This document shows positions 8,156 to 14,940 of a DNA stretch of 47,925 nucleotides, one piece after another. Numbering within the stretch: the first letter of the stretch is position 1; each line of letters opens with the position of its first letter. The stretch is from Clostridia bacterium (GTDB lineage Bacteria > Bacillota > Clostridia > Oscillospirales > Acutalibacteraceae), in NCBI GenBank assembly GCA_017480115.1, contig JAFVBH010000031.1, forward strand, positions 1-47,925. Reading direction: 5' to 3'. Below the pieces are notes generated by a model. The model had not been told where the DNA came from. It made no database searches and was given only the letters and a program-made list of their open reading frames with translations. The translations under genes and the position numbers were made by a program.

Positions 8156-8305
8156 ATGGTATTGATCGTAAAATTGATCGTCAAGTTTATGAAAGTTTTG
8201 ATTACTGCAACAAAGTTTGGTCAGCTCAGCGCCCTTGTCGCGTTCTTTAATGATTCCGATGCATCGGAAGACGATGCGGCAGAAGAAGCCGAGGTTGAAG
8301 CATAA
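8156..8305 (+). CDS. Small amphipathic peptide A (49 aa)
   Basis: This 49-residue ORF has a strong ribosome site (GGAGGG, eight bases upstream) and a dedicated promoter. The N-terminal half (MVLIVKLIVKFMKVLI) alternates hydrophobic residues with lysines at helical spacing, giving an amphipathic helix. The C-terminal third is strongly acidic (SEDDAAEEAEVEA). It is paralogous to the next gene in its first ~16 residues. No family was recognised; phenol-soluble-modulin-like peptides, leaderless bacteriocins or membrane-stress peptides are possible analogies by composition only. No modification or transport gene adjoins it. Confidence 0.7.
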   Translation: MVLIVKLIVKFMKVLITATKFGQLSALVAFFNDSDASEDDAAEEAEVEA

Positions 8306-8332
8306 ATTCAGAAAAAACGGAGGAATTTCAAA

Positions 8333-8449
8333 ATGGTAGCATTGATCAAAGTTCTTGTCAAAGTACTGAAAACGCTGATTTCCTTATTTAAGCTGGAAGG
8401 ATTGGATAATGTTGTTTCCGATCTGGATAACTTTGTCGGCGAGGAATAA
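8333..8449 (+). CDS. Small amphipathic peptide B (38 aa)
   Basis: The second ORF of the pair, 27 bases downstream of peptide A, with its own ribosome site (CGGAGGAA). The N-terminus MVALIKVLVKVLKTLI copies the lysine/hydrophobic pattern of peptide A; the tail (VVSDLDNFVGEE) is again acidic but shorter. A strong terminator follows within 30 bases, so A and B form a complete two-gene transcription unit. Function is unknown. The shared pattern and individual ribosome sites argue that both are translated. Confidence 0.7.
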   Translation: MVALIKVLVKVLKTLISLFKLEGLDNVVSDLDNFVGEE

Positions 8450-8477
8450 GCAAAAAACTGCATACTTTAAGTTTTAT

Positions 8478-8506
8478 CGGCACAGCATCCCGCTGTGTCG
8501 TTTTTT
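8478..8506 (+). terminator. Terminator of the small-peptide unit
   Basis: CGGCACAGC and GCTGTGTCG form a nine-base stem (one G-T pair) with loop ATCCC, followed by TTTTTT. Confidence 0.9.
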
Positions 8507-8507
8507 G

Positions 8508-8567
8508 TTTCATGGGAAACCTTCACTGTTTTCCATGAAATAAAAATGATTTTAACGCCCGCCGAAC
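8508..8567 (+). repeat. Dispersed hairpin repeat, copy A
   Basis: TTTCATGGGAAAC (8508-8520) and GTTTTCCATGAAA (8528-8540) form a hairpin, followed by TAAAAATGATTTTAACGCC and CGCCGAACC. The same ~60-bp unit occurs inverted at 13481-13539. Both copies abut a terminator. Confidence 0.7.
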
Positions 8568-8621
8568 CCGCTTTTTTTGCAAATCTATGCCCCCGGGCAC
8601 AGGGACGGATTTCGACAGATA

Positions 8622-8650
8622 TTGACAGACAGGTAAAAATACGGTAAAAT
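8622..8650 (+). promoter_or_regulatory. Promoter of the toxin-like RNA, copy 1
   Basis: TTGACA (8622-8627), 17 bases, TAAAAT (8645-8650). Initiation is expected near 8657, which puts TAGCCG (8661-8666) at the very 5' end of the RNA. Confidence 0.8.
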
Positions 8651-8698
8651 ACATGCGATGTAGCCGAGAGGCGGCAGTATGGCGGCGTTTTAGTTGCT

Positions 8699-8723
8699 CA
8701 CCCCATCTTATATCGAGGGGGTG
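8699..8723 (+). promoter_or_regulatory. Hairpin masking the ribosome site of the peptide, copy 1
   Basis: CACCCC (8699-8704) is complementary to GGGGTG (8718-8723), which is the ribosome site of the peptide gene. Folding would block translation, as in type I toxin mRNAs. The same pairing is conserved in copy 2. Confidence 0.65.
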
Positions 8724-8729
8724 GTAACA

Positions 8730-8801
8730 ATGACAGAAGCGATTGTACTTATTATTTTATTGGTAGCACTTGCAGAAGTCATTAAGGCAATAAAAAATTG
8801 A
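8730..8801 (+). CDS. Hydrophobic toxin-like peptide (23 aa), copy 1
   Basis: The 23-residue peptide MTEAIVLIILLVALAEVIKA plus IKN consists of one hydrophobic helix with a basic C-terminus, as in membrane-acting type I toxins. Coding is supported by comparison with the copy at 47697: 13 of the codons differ, nine silently, and the four replacements (T/Q, A/I, V/L, A/C) keep the helix hydrophobic except next to the start. The ribosome site GAGGGGGTG is strong but masked by a hairpin. No known family name can be attached with confidence. Confidence 0.7.
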   Translation: MTEAIVLIILLVALAEVIKAIKN

Positions 8802-8879
8802 CCGTCCTTCTGCTTAGCCCCAGAGGTGCGGTCAAATCGTGCAGTATGAGTGACTAGCCGCTTTACACGGTTGCCCCTC
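8790..8879 (-). ncRNA. Predicted converging antitoxin RNA, copy 1
   Basis: A leftward promoter (TTGACA at 8914-8909, 17 bases, AATAAT at 8891-8886) predicts an RNA starting near 8879. Its end is set by the hairpin GACCG/CGGTC (8800-8833) followed, on the minus strand, by a U-rich run (complement of 8789-8799). It overlaps only the last codons of the peptide gene. Its 5' part carries the complements of TAGCCG (8855-8860) and GTTGCCC (8870-8876), which occur in the toxin leader as TAGCCG (8661) and GTTGCTC (8693). Confidence 0.6.
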
Positions 8880-8968
8880 GACTACATTATTTCATATTTT
8901 CATCTGTTTGTCAAGTGTCTGCCGATGGGCAGGCATTTTTTGTTTGTAAATTTTTACGAGGAAGTATA

Positions 8969-9256
8969 TCAAATGGCAAAGAAAGTTAATCTTGGCACGG
9001 ATACAGCGGCAGCGACAGCGGTGCGGTGGTGAACGGGTTCCGGAAAAAGGATCTGAATTTGTCCGTCGGCAACGTTGTCCTCGCGCAATTCTTCTTCGAT
9101 CACGCCATAACCCCCCGGTTTTATAAATTTTAAGAAATCCCAAAACGGGGCGTCAGGGGTTTTCGTTCCATAGTCGATGATTTTTTTCTCAATATTTTGG
9201 ACGAAAGCAGTATTGACAAGTAAATCGATTTTTGATTTAACAATAACAACTTCATC
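8969..9256. pseudogene. Gene remnants between the cassette and the methyltransferase gene
   Basis: Two overlapping traces are seen. On the plus strand, a ribosome site (CGAGGAAG) and ATG 8973 open MAKKVNLGTDTAAATAVRW and stop at 9032; the MAKKVNLGTD start resembles the N-termini of clostridial MATE efflux proteins, suggesting a truncated copy. On the minus strand, 95 open codons without a start (9256 to 8969) read like protein (for example APFWDFLKFIKPGGYG and VIEEELREDNVADGQ). Neither can be a complete gene. The assignments are tentative. Confidence 0.3.
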
Positions 9257-9341
9257 TTATGGGAAACGCAGTTTCTTGCTTGCAAAGCCAGTCCCCGTAT
9301 GGTATGATAGTTGCATCAGGACAACGGAATGAGACGTGTTT

Positions 9342-10076
9342 ATGGTCAATGACAACGAACATATCGAATATCTCAGCGACACGCTGCAGCTGATCGTGTC
9401 CGACGCCCACACGTTCGGTACCGACGCGCTGCTGCTGGCGTCTTTTGCCATGCCCAAAAAAAACGAAAGCGCCGCAGATCTTGGCGCGGGATGCGGGATC
9501 ATTCCGTTTTACTGGCTGCGCGGCGGCTGCAAGGGGACGATCTACGGGATTGACATACAGCCGAACGCGTATGAATTGATGTGCCGCAGCGTCGCGCGCA
9601 ATACAAATATTAAAAACTTTACGCCGATGTTGTGCGATTTGCGGGAGCTGCAAGGAACGCTTCCTGCCGGCAGTCTTGACGTGGTTGTGATGAATCCGCC
9701 CTATAAACCGGCGGGTACGGGAATTTTATCCTCGACTGATGCGGATCAGATTGCGCGCCATGAGACCATGTGTACGCTGGACGACGTCTGTGCGGCGGCG
9801 CGGCGGTTGCTGCGGTACGGCGGGAAGTTTGCGGTCTGTCTTCGTCCCGAGCGGCTGTGTGATATTCTGTGCGCCATGCGCGCTCGTAAACTGGAGCCTA
9901 AGCGTCTGCGGTTTGTTTGTCAGCGACCCGGGCTTGCGCCGTGGTTGGTGCTTGCCGAGGGCAGAAGCGGGGGAAAGCCCGGATTGACTGTGCTGCCGAC
10001 GCTGTATATTGAATCGGAGGAAATGCGCTGTATTGTGGGCGCATATAAGAAAAAACAGGAATTGCAGAGGAAATAA
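9342..10076 (+). CDS. tRNA1(Val) (adenine37-N6)-methyltransferase-like protein (TrmN6/YfiC family)
   Basis: A SAM-dependent methyltransferase of about 245 residues. The SAM-binding motif (AADLGAGCGIIPFYW, near residue 45) and the catalytic NPPY motif of N6-adenine methylases (VVMNPPYKPAG) are both present. The N-terminal HTFGTDALLLASF stretch is typical of TrmN6-type tRNA modification enzymes in Firmicutes, which usually precede rsmI as here, two bases downstream. GTG 9336 is an alternative start adding two residues. Target specificity is inferred from family and context. Confidence 0.88.
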   Translation: MVNDNEHIEYLSDTLQLIVSDAHTFGTDALLLASFAMPKKNESAADLGAGCGIIPFYWLRGGCKGTIYGIDIQPNAYELMCRSVARNTNIKNFTPMLCDLRELQGTLPAGSLDVVVMNPPYKPAGTGILSSTDADQIARHETMCTLDDVCAAARRLLRYGGKFAVCLRPERLCDILCAMRARKLEPKRLRFVCQRPGLAPWLVLAEGRSGGKPGLTVLPTLYIESEEMRCIVGAYKKKQELQRK

Positions 10077-10078
10077 TT

Positions 10079-10942
10079 ATGAAAACCGGAACCTTATATG
10101 TTGTGGGTACGCCGATCGGCAATTTGGGCGATCTTTCGCCCCGCGCGGCGGAATGTCTGGAAAACGCGGACTTTATTGCTGCAGAGGATACTCGCGTCAC
10201 GCTGAAGCTGTTGAATTATCTGAATATCAAGAAGCCCATGGTCAGCTACCATGAGCATAATCGTTATGATAAAGCCCACGAGATCGCCGACCGCATTGCG
10301 GCAGGGGAGTCCTGCGCACTTGTGACCGACGCCGGTATGCCCGCGATCTCCGACCCCGGCAGGGAGCTGGTGGACGAGTGCCATGCGCGGGGGCTGCGCG
10401 TCGCCTCCGTGCCCGGACCCAGCGCGGTCATTACCGCGTTGGCGCTCAGCGGACTGGACGTGGGCAGATTTACCTTCGAGGGCTTCTTATCCGTAAATAA
10501 GCCGAAGCGGCGGGAGCATTTGGCGGAGATCGTTTCTGAAAAAAAGACGATGGTCTTTTACGAGGCGCCCCATAAGCTTGCCGCCACGCTGCGGGATCTG
10601 GCGGATACCCTCGGCGACCGTCGCTGCGCCGTGATCAAAGAGCTGACGAAAATTCATGAGACGGTGGACAGAACGACCCTGTGCGCCGCTGCGGAAACCT
10701 ACGGCGCAATGGAGAAGATCAAAGGCGAGTTTGTGATCATTGTCGAAGCGCTGCCTGAAGAGCGCCGCCCGGATATGACGCTGCCGGAGGTGATGGAGGA
10801 AGTTTTCCGTATTATGCATGATGACGGGCTCTCGATCAACGACGCGTCAAAAAAAGCCGCCAAGATCTCAGGGCTGAAAAAAAGCGACATCTATAAAGCT
10901 GCCTCTGTTCAAATGCAGAAGGAAAACGGGGTGGACGTATGA
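10079..10942 (+). CDS. rsmI: 16S rRNA (cytidine1402-2'-O)-methyltransferase
   Basis: RsmI methylates the ribose of C1402 in 16S rRNA at the ribosomal P site. The 287-residue protein shows the family's tetrapyrrole-methylase fold with TLYVVGTPIGNLGDLSPRA at the N-terminus, AAEDTRVTLKLLNYL, the YHEHN motif, VTDAGMPAISDPGRELV, and SVPGPSAVITALALSGL; the KELTKIHET stretch lies in the second half. It starts two bases after the upstream methyltransferase gene and overlaps the next gene by four bases, so the three are an operon. Confidence 0.97.
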   Translation: MKTGTLYVVGTPIGNLGDLSPRAAECLENADFIAAEDTRVTLKLLNYLNIKKPMVSYHEHNRYDKAHEIADRIAAGESCALVTDAGMPAISDPGRELVDECHARGLRVASVPGPSAVITALALSGLDVGRFTFEGFLSVNKPKRREHLAEIVSEKKTMVFYEAPHKLAATLRDLADTLGDRRCAVIKELTKIHETVDRTTLCAAAETYGAMEKIKGEFVIIVEALPEERRPDMTLPEVMEEVFRIMHDDGLSINDASKKAAKISGLKKSDIYKAASVQMQKENGVDV

Positions 10943-11520
10943 ATACGGCAGGATATTGGGTGCTGTTGATCACGGTGATCGCAGTATTTATCGTTATATT
11001 TTTCTTCTTCTCCCGTACGTTGTCAAAACGTGAAAAACGGAAAAAGGAGTTTTACCGGCGCGCTGACCGCCAGCGTTCGCTGATGCTGCAATACCGGGAC
11101 GCAGGGAAGCAGACGCTGCAAGCCGCGCCTGCGGCGGATATGATCGAGGGGCTTGCCTCCGCCGTACAGGCGGAGTTGGCGGATTGCGCCGCGCCCAATG
11201 ACGAATTTTTGAAGCTGCCCATATGGCGGCAGTACGCGTATGCGGCATATTATCTGCTTTCAGATTCCGCGGTAAAGCTGAGCGCGTTCTTTCGTAACAG
11301 CGGTGAGCCGTTGGTTTCCACCGCCGTGGCATGCGTAAGAAACACAGGGAAAACAGCATTTGTGCGGCTGATTGATCTCGAATATGAAATGCTGGACGAT
11401 AACAATGAAAATGTTTCCGTTGACAATGCGCAGCTGGCGCAGTGGGACGCTGCATTTGCCGCGCTGGACAGAGATGTGTTGGTGGATAGTATCAAACAGG
11501 TTGTTCTTGCGTCCATGTGA
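10939..11520 (+). CDS. Single-pass membrane protein of unknown function
   Basis: 193 residues. One transmembrane helix at the N-terminus (WVLLITVIAVFIVIFFFF) is followed by a basic stretch (SKREKRKKEFYRR) and a cytoplasmic, largely helical domain. It overlaps rsmI by ATGA, implying translational coupling, and ends just before a strong terminator, so it is the last gene of the methyltransferase operon. No domain was recognised. Confidence 0.8.
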   Translation: MNTAGYWVLLITVIAVFIVIFFFFSRTLSKREKRKKEFYRRADRQRSLMLQYRDAGKQTLQAAPAADMIEGLASAVQAELADCAAPNDEFLKLPIWRQYAYAAYYLLSDSAVKLSAFFRNSGEPLVSTAVACVRNTGKTAFVRLIDLEYEMLDDNNENVSVDNAQLAQWDAAFAALDRDVLVDSIKQVVLASM

Positions 11521-11535
11521 TTTGCCGTTTATGGA

Positions 11536-11587
11536 AAAAGCCGTGTTCTTCGTTGATTGCGAAGAACGCGGCTTTAGAATTTTTTAT
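11536..11587. terminator. Terminator between convergent genes
   Basis: AAAGCCGTGTTCTTCG and CGAAGAACGCGGCTTT form a 16-base stem (one G-T pair) with a seven-base loop. A TTTTTT run follows after five bases, and an A-rich run on the left side serves the opposite direction. It separates the rsmI operon from the leftward protease gene. Confidence 0.85.
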
Positions 11588-13269
11588 GAAAGATCGCTGA
11601 GTTTACCTATATCCGAAAAGCTGACAGTAAGCGTCGTGCCTCCCATGATCGTGCGGCTGACGGAAAGCGTCACCGCATGATCGTCCGCATCGGTATAATA
11701 ATAATCTTTGCTGAACAGCCCAAATCCCGAATCGCCTTGGAACGTATAGCCCGCCGCAATGAGCATATTGCTGTAGTCGTCCAGAGAAACATGCCGCGAA
11801 AGGTTGGAATATTCAAAGCTGGCGGTGGAGTAATAACGTCCGTAGCTGACCAGATCAATGCTGACAGGCGTCATGCCGCTGTAAACACCGAAATCGGGGA
11901 CATTAGTGTATTCAAAATAATTACCGTTGGCATTTTTTGCGACTGTCAATGTATAACTGACCGCCATCGCCGGATCATCTTTTATGCTGATCGTGATCGT
12001 TTGTGCGGCGACTTCCTGTTTGCCTGTGAACAGAACAAAAATTGCAGGTTGAATGCCGCCGTCGGAATCAATCAAGTGAAACCAACCGGAATCCGAGACA
12101 GATACGCAGGTGGGAACGCCGGTATAGGCAAGTTCCGATTCCATCAGTCGGGCGTAGTCCGATTCCGAACAGCCGGTAACGGCGAATAAGACGCAGGCTG
12201 TACCGTTGGGACGGATAGCGGATGCTTTTACATCGGAAACCGGATAACCGGAATAAATGCCGGAAGTGGGATCTGTGCTGACGTGCGGTATTTCTGTTGA
12301 GAATGTTGCAATACTGATCGGGTTGCCATAATACAAATCGTTCAGGTATCGGATCGGAATGGCAAAATTTAAATTCTGTCCTTCTGTATAGCCCCATGTG
12401 TTGATACCGATAACCTCGCCCAATTCGTTGATCAATGGTCCGCCGCTGTTTCCCTGGGTAATGGGCGCGTCAATTTGAATATAAGTCATACGCGAATTAA
12501 AGGTTGGATCTATCCGTGCGGCATTGGATATAATACCTTGGGTGAATGTTCCCGTCAATCCTTGTGAACTGCCGAGGGTATAAATTGTGTCTGCGGTCTC
12601 AGGTGGGGCGCTGCCGAGCGTCGCCGGTGTGATCGCACCGGTCTTTGCATCGGTTTTTAAAATTGCGATGTCGATATTTTTATCATAGGCGATAATATCG
12701 GTGACGTTATATTGGTTGCCGTCTCCGTCGATCACGCTGATGGCAGTGGCGTCGTCGATCACGTGGTAATTTGTGACGATTCTGCCTTCATCATCAATGC
12801 AAAAGCCGGAGCCGACGGCGGAGAAGTTGCTGCCGCTCGCATGAATCTCGACCGTATATTTTACCGCTTTGTTATATACCTGCTTCGGGGTCAGCGTTCC
12901 GGAGACCGGCGCGTTTGTCGGCGCAGGCGTCTCGGTCACGGGCGGCGCTGTTGAGACCGGCGGCTGTGTCATCGGAGCTTCCGTCGTTGCGGGCGGCTCG
13001 GTAGGCTGCGGCTCCAGATGCGCGGCGATGCGAAGAATCCGTCTTGCGTCGGCGGAGGTGACTCTGCCGTTGCCGTCCATATCCGCCGCAGTCAGCTGCG
13101 CCTGTGTCAGTGTTTGCAGCCTTGCTGTATATCGCAGCGCCAGCCGCGCGTCAGTGGAATTGACTTTACCGTTACCGTCTATGTCGCCCAATACCGCCCC
13201 GGACGCGCTCATGAGCAATGTTACCGCCAGCATCGTTGTAATCAGGAACGAAAGAATGCTTTTTTTCAT
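11584..13269 (-). CDS. Secreted trypsin-like serine protease with N-terminal dockerin domain
   Basis: A 561-residue exported protein. Residues 1-26 form a signal peptide. Residues ~28-85 contain two dockerin type I calcium loops (GDIDGNGKVNSTDARLALR and ADMDGNGRVTSADARRILR). A Pro/Thr linker (~86-125) leads to a chymotrypsin/HtrA-type domain with catalytic H169 (NYHVI), D200 (NIDIAIL) and S275 (GNSGGPL). About 200 residues of beta-rich sequence follow. Dockerins bind cohesins on scaffoldins, so it may be displayed on a cell-surface complex. The start at 13269 has a GAGGT ribosome site; an upstream in-frame ATG lies too close to the promoter. Confidence 0.92.
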   Translation of the reverse strand: MKKSILSFLITTMLAVTLLMSASGAVLGDIDGNGKVNSTDARLALRYTARLQTLTQAQLTAADMDGNGRVTSADARRILRIAAHLEPQPTEPPATTEAPMTQPPVSTAPPVTETPAPTNAPVSGTLTPKQVYNKAVKYTVEIHASGSNFSAVGSGFCIDDEGRIVTNYHVIDDATAISVIDGDGNQYNVTDIIAYDKNIDIAILKTDAKTGAITPATLGSAPPETADTIYTLGSSQGLTGTFTQGIISNAARIDPTFNSRMTYIQIDAPITQGNSGGPLINELGEVIGINTWGYTEGQNLNFAIPIRYLNDLYYGNPISIATFSTEIPHVSTDPTSGIYSGYPVSDVKASAIRPNGTACVLFAVTGCSESDYARLMESELAYTGVPTCVSVSDSGWFHLIDSDGGIQPAIFVLFTGKQEVAAQTITISIKDDPAMAVSYTLTVAKNANGNYFEYTNVPDFGVYSGMTPVSIDLVSYGRYYSTASFEYSNLSRHVSLDDYSNMLIAAGYTFQGDSGFGLFSKDYYYTDADDHAVTLSVSRTIMGGTTLTVSFSDIGKLSDLS

Positions 13270-13300
13270 AACCCAAGACCTCGCGTATTTAATATACATA

Positions 13301-13329
13301 ATTATAACATTCCCGCAAAAAGGTGTCAA
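13301..13329 (-). promoter_or_regulatory. Promoter of the dockerin protease gene
   Basis: On the minus strand, TTGACA (13329-13324) and TATAAT (13306-13301) are both perfect with a 17-base spacer, about 32 bases before the start codon. Confidence 0.88.
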
Positions 13330-13480
13330 TTCCTATGATAAATTCTGATTTTACGGTGCCGCCGCGTCTCGCAAATCACATTTTGAGAACTTGCTTTTCC
13401 TCGACGGATAACACAAGAAAGCGGCTTCAGCGGCGAAGCTGCAAGCTTTCGGTTACGCCATCGCCGCTGCCCGAAAGGCA
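13330..13480. other. Gene-free stretch at the host-prophage border
   Basis: No ribosome site or protein-like reading frame was found. With the repeat, terminator and tRNA fragment to its right it fills the gap between the protease promoter and the integrase gene. Confidence 0.5.
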
Positions 13481-13539
13481 GGTTCGGCGGGTGTTAAAGT
13501 CTTCTTATTTCATAGAAAACGGAGAAGTTTCCTATGAAA
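13481..13539 (-). repeat. Dispersed hairpin repeat, copy B
   Basis: Inverted copy of the unit at 8508-8567: on the minus strand, TTTCATAGGAAAC, a short loop and GTTTTCTATGAAA are followed by TAAGAAGACTTTAACACCC and GCCGAACC. Paired changes in the arms keep the hairpin. Confidence 0.7.
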
Positions 13540-13540
13540 T

Positions 13541-13568
13541 AAAAAACACCCCGCATGGGGTGTTTTTT
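13541..13568. terminator. Bidirectional terminator beside the tRNA fragment
   Basis: AAAAAACACCCC and GGGGTGTTTTTT form a perfect 12-base stem with loop GCAT. It lies directly 3' of the tRNA sequence (minus strand) and was probably the original tRNA terminator. Confidence 0.88.
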
Positions 13569-13618
13569 GGTGATCCAGCGGGGATTCGAACCCCGGACAC
13601 CCTGCTTAAAAGGCAGAG
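13568..13618 (-). other. Prophage attachment site in tRNA-Lys(UUU) 3' half (attL)
   Basis: On the minus strand this reads as the 3' half of a tRNA ending in CCA. It contains the anticodon stem-loop TCTGC-CTTTTAA-GCAGG (anticodon TTT, Lys), a five-base variable loop, the T arm CGGGG-TTCGAAT-CCCCG, and the acceptor strand CTGGATC plus A and CCA. Upstream of the anticodon stem the sequence is no longer tRNA-like, so the D arm and 5' acceptor are missing. Integration of the adjacent phage into a tRNA gene explains this. The complete tRNA should be rebuilt at the right end of the prophage, beyond the window. Confidence 0.85.
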
Positions 13619-13654
13619 CGGGCAAGACTGATTTGCCTTGGTAATACTAGGGAT

Positions 13655-14830
13655 TTAAGGATTTCGGACTTGCATCTGACTTGCATTATCTTTTTGAGGG
13701 TTCATTTTTTGCATTTCGGTTTTAGCGTGACTTTCGGTTAAATGGGTGTATATTCCCAGTGTCGTTTTGATGTCCGCATGCCCCATCTGTTCCTTTGCGG
13801 TGACGACATCGACGCCGTTTTTATACATCATAGAGCAGAACGTATGCCGCAGCATGTGCGGAGTAAAGGGCTGTATCCCCTCAATTCCTTTGTGATTTTG
13901 ATTGCATTTGCTTTTTCGCCCTTCGACGCCGCCGTATACAATATCCATATCCAAAAGATACGAATGCCATGCGCGTCCGAACTGTTTTTTGTGCCACATT
14001 TCTCCGGACGGATTCGGGAATACAAGAAATGTTTTCCGTGGTACATTTTTTAGGAAATCAATAAGTATGTCGGGAATATAAACCGTGCGGATCCCGTTCT
14101 CCGTTTTTGGCGGCTTGAGCTGCGGATCATCATTGATATACTCAACGGCTTTGTTGACAGTGATTGTTCCCTCGTTCAGATCAATATCCGCCCATGTCAA
14201 CGGAATCAGCTCGCCCTTGCGTAGCCCTGCATACATCATAATCATGGCAGCAATTTGGATCTCGTGATCGTATTCGGTAACTCGCTGGATTTCCGTTGCA
14301 TCTAAGGCGCGTCTTTTTTGTGTTGGCGCGCTTTTGGGCACTTTGACGGAACGCGCGGGGTTATAGTCAATCACGCGGTTGTCGATTGCAAACTGAAATA
14401 TTTGCAATGCGGTTTGTCTCGTTAAGTTCAGCAGGCGTTTTGACGCCGGTTTTCCGGTAGTCTTATTTTCTTTCGCAAGGGAATTAATGACCTGCTGCAC
14501 ATCGGAAAGAGAGATTGAAGATATAGATTTTTTTTCAAAATAACCGTTAAGCCGTTTGATTTCCCGATTATAGTTCGCTTTCTGTGAGCTGCCGATGCTG
14601 CCCTCTTTTGACGCCAGCCACAAATCCGCCCACGTTTTAAAGGAATCATTTTCTTTGCTGATGTCGATGCCCTTGTTCATCTTTGCCTTTAATTCGGTCG
14701 CCTTGTCCTGCGCTTCCTTGTTGGTCGCGCCGTAGACGGTCTTATATTTTCGCTTTCCATCCACAGTGCCAAGGTACACCTGCGCGGCGTATCTCCCGTC
14801 TTTGCGCTCTTTGTTCTTCTTTTTAGGCAT
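13655..14830 (-). CDS. int: Phage tyrosine integrase
   Basis: A 391-residue tyrosine recombinase that would join attP to the tRNA-Lys attachment site next to it. It has an N-terminal arm-binding region (RDGRYAAQVYLGTVDGKRKYK), a SAM-like core-binding domain (residues ~65-160), and a catalytic domain with R204 (AGLRKGEL), H325-x-x-R328 (HMLRHTF), H351 (GHADIKTT) and nucleophile Y361 (GIYTHL), so all key residues are present. A GAAGGAGTG ribosome site precedes the ATG. It lies 37 bases from the attachment core, as is usual for integrases. Confidence 0.95.
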   Translation of the reverse strand: MPKKKNKERKDGRYAAQVYLGTVDGKRKYKTVYGATNKEAQDKATELKAKMNKGIDISKENDSFKTWADLWLASKEGSIGSSQKANYNREIKRLNGYFEKKSISSISLSDVQQVINSLAKENKTTGKPASKRLLNLTRQTALQIFQFAIDNRVIDYNPARSVKVPKSAPTQKRRALDATEIQRVTEYDHEIQIAAMIMMYAGLRKGELIPLTWADIDLNEGTITVNKAVEYINDDPQLKPPKTENGIRTVYIPDILIDFLKNVPRKTFLVFPNPSGEMWHKKQFGRAWHSYLLDMDIVYGGVEGRKSKCNQNHKGIEGIQPFTPHMLRHTFCSMMYKNGVDVVTAKEQMGHADIKTTLGIYTHLTESHAKTEMQKMNPQKDNASQMQVRNP

Positions 14831-14883
14831 AAAAAAATAACACTCCTTCAGAGGTATTGAAAAATACCCCTTGTTTTTTATTG

Positions 14884-14930
14884 GGGGAGTGTGATATACT
14901 TATTTTGCGTAGTGAGTATAACACATGCTC
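14884..14930. promoter_or_regulatory. Imperfect inverted repeat upstream of int
   Basis: GTGTGATATACT (14890-14901) and AGTATAACACA (14916-14926) are inverted across a 14-base centre, and GGGAG/CTCCC flank them. The site lies in the 144-bp gap between int and hicB and may bind the integrase, excisionase or repressor. A TATACT on either strand could also be a -10 element. Confidence 0.35.
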
Positions 14931-14940
14931 CCTATATCCG

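Larger units (their letters stand above)
8613..8950. other. par-like type I toxin-antitoxin cassette, chromosomal copy
   Basis: A ~335-bp unit closely matching 47577-47925. It contains a rightward promoter, a 5' leader with a sequestered ribosome site, a 23-codon hydrophobic peptide, a shared hairpin just after the stop codon, and a leftward promoter giving a short converging RNA. Two short direct repeats (TAGCCG; GTTGCYC) lie near the 5' end of each RNA, so each RNA carries the complement of the other's repeats. This is the architecture of the enterococcal par/Fst locus, but the peptide is not recognisably Fst. A rightward hairpin (CTGCC/GGCAG then TTTTTTG, ~8917-8944) closes the unit. Confidence 0.7.

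Noticed and set aside
13323..13631. 102-codon plus-strand frame across the host-prophage border
   Set aside because: Runs through the hairpin repeat, the terminator and the tRNA fragment; no ribosome site.
13568..13640. Functional tRNA-Lys gene
   Set aside because: The 5' acceptor strand and D arm are missing, so only the 3' half is present.
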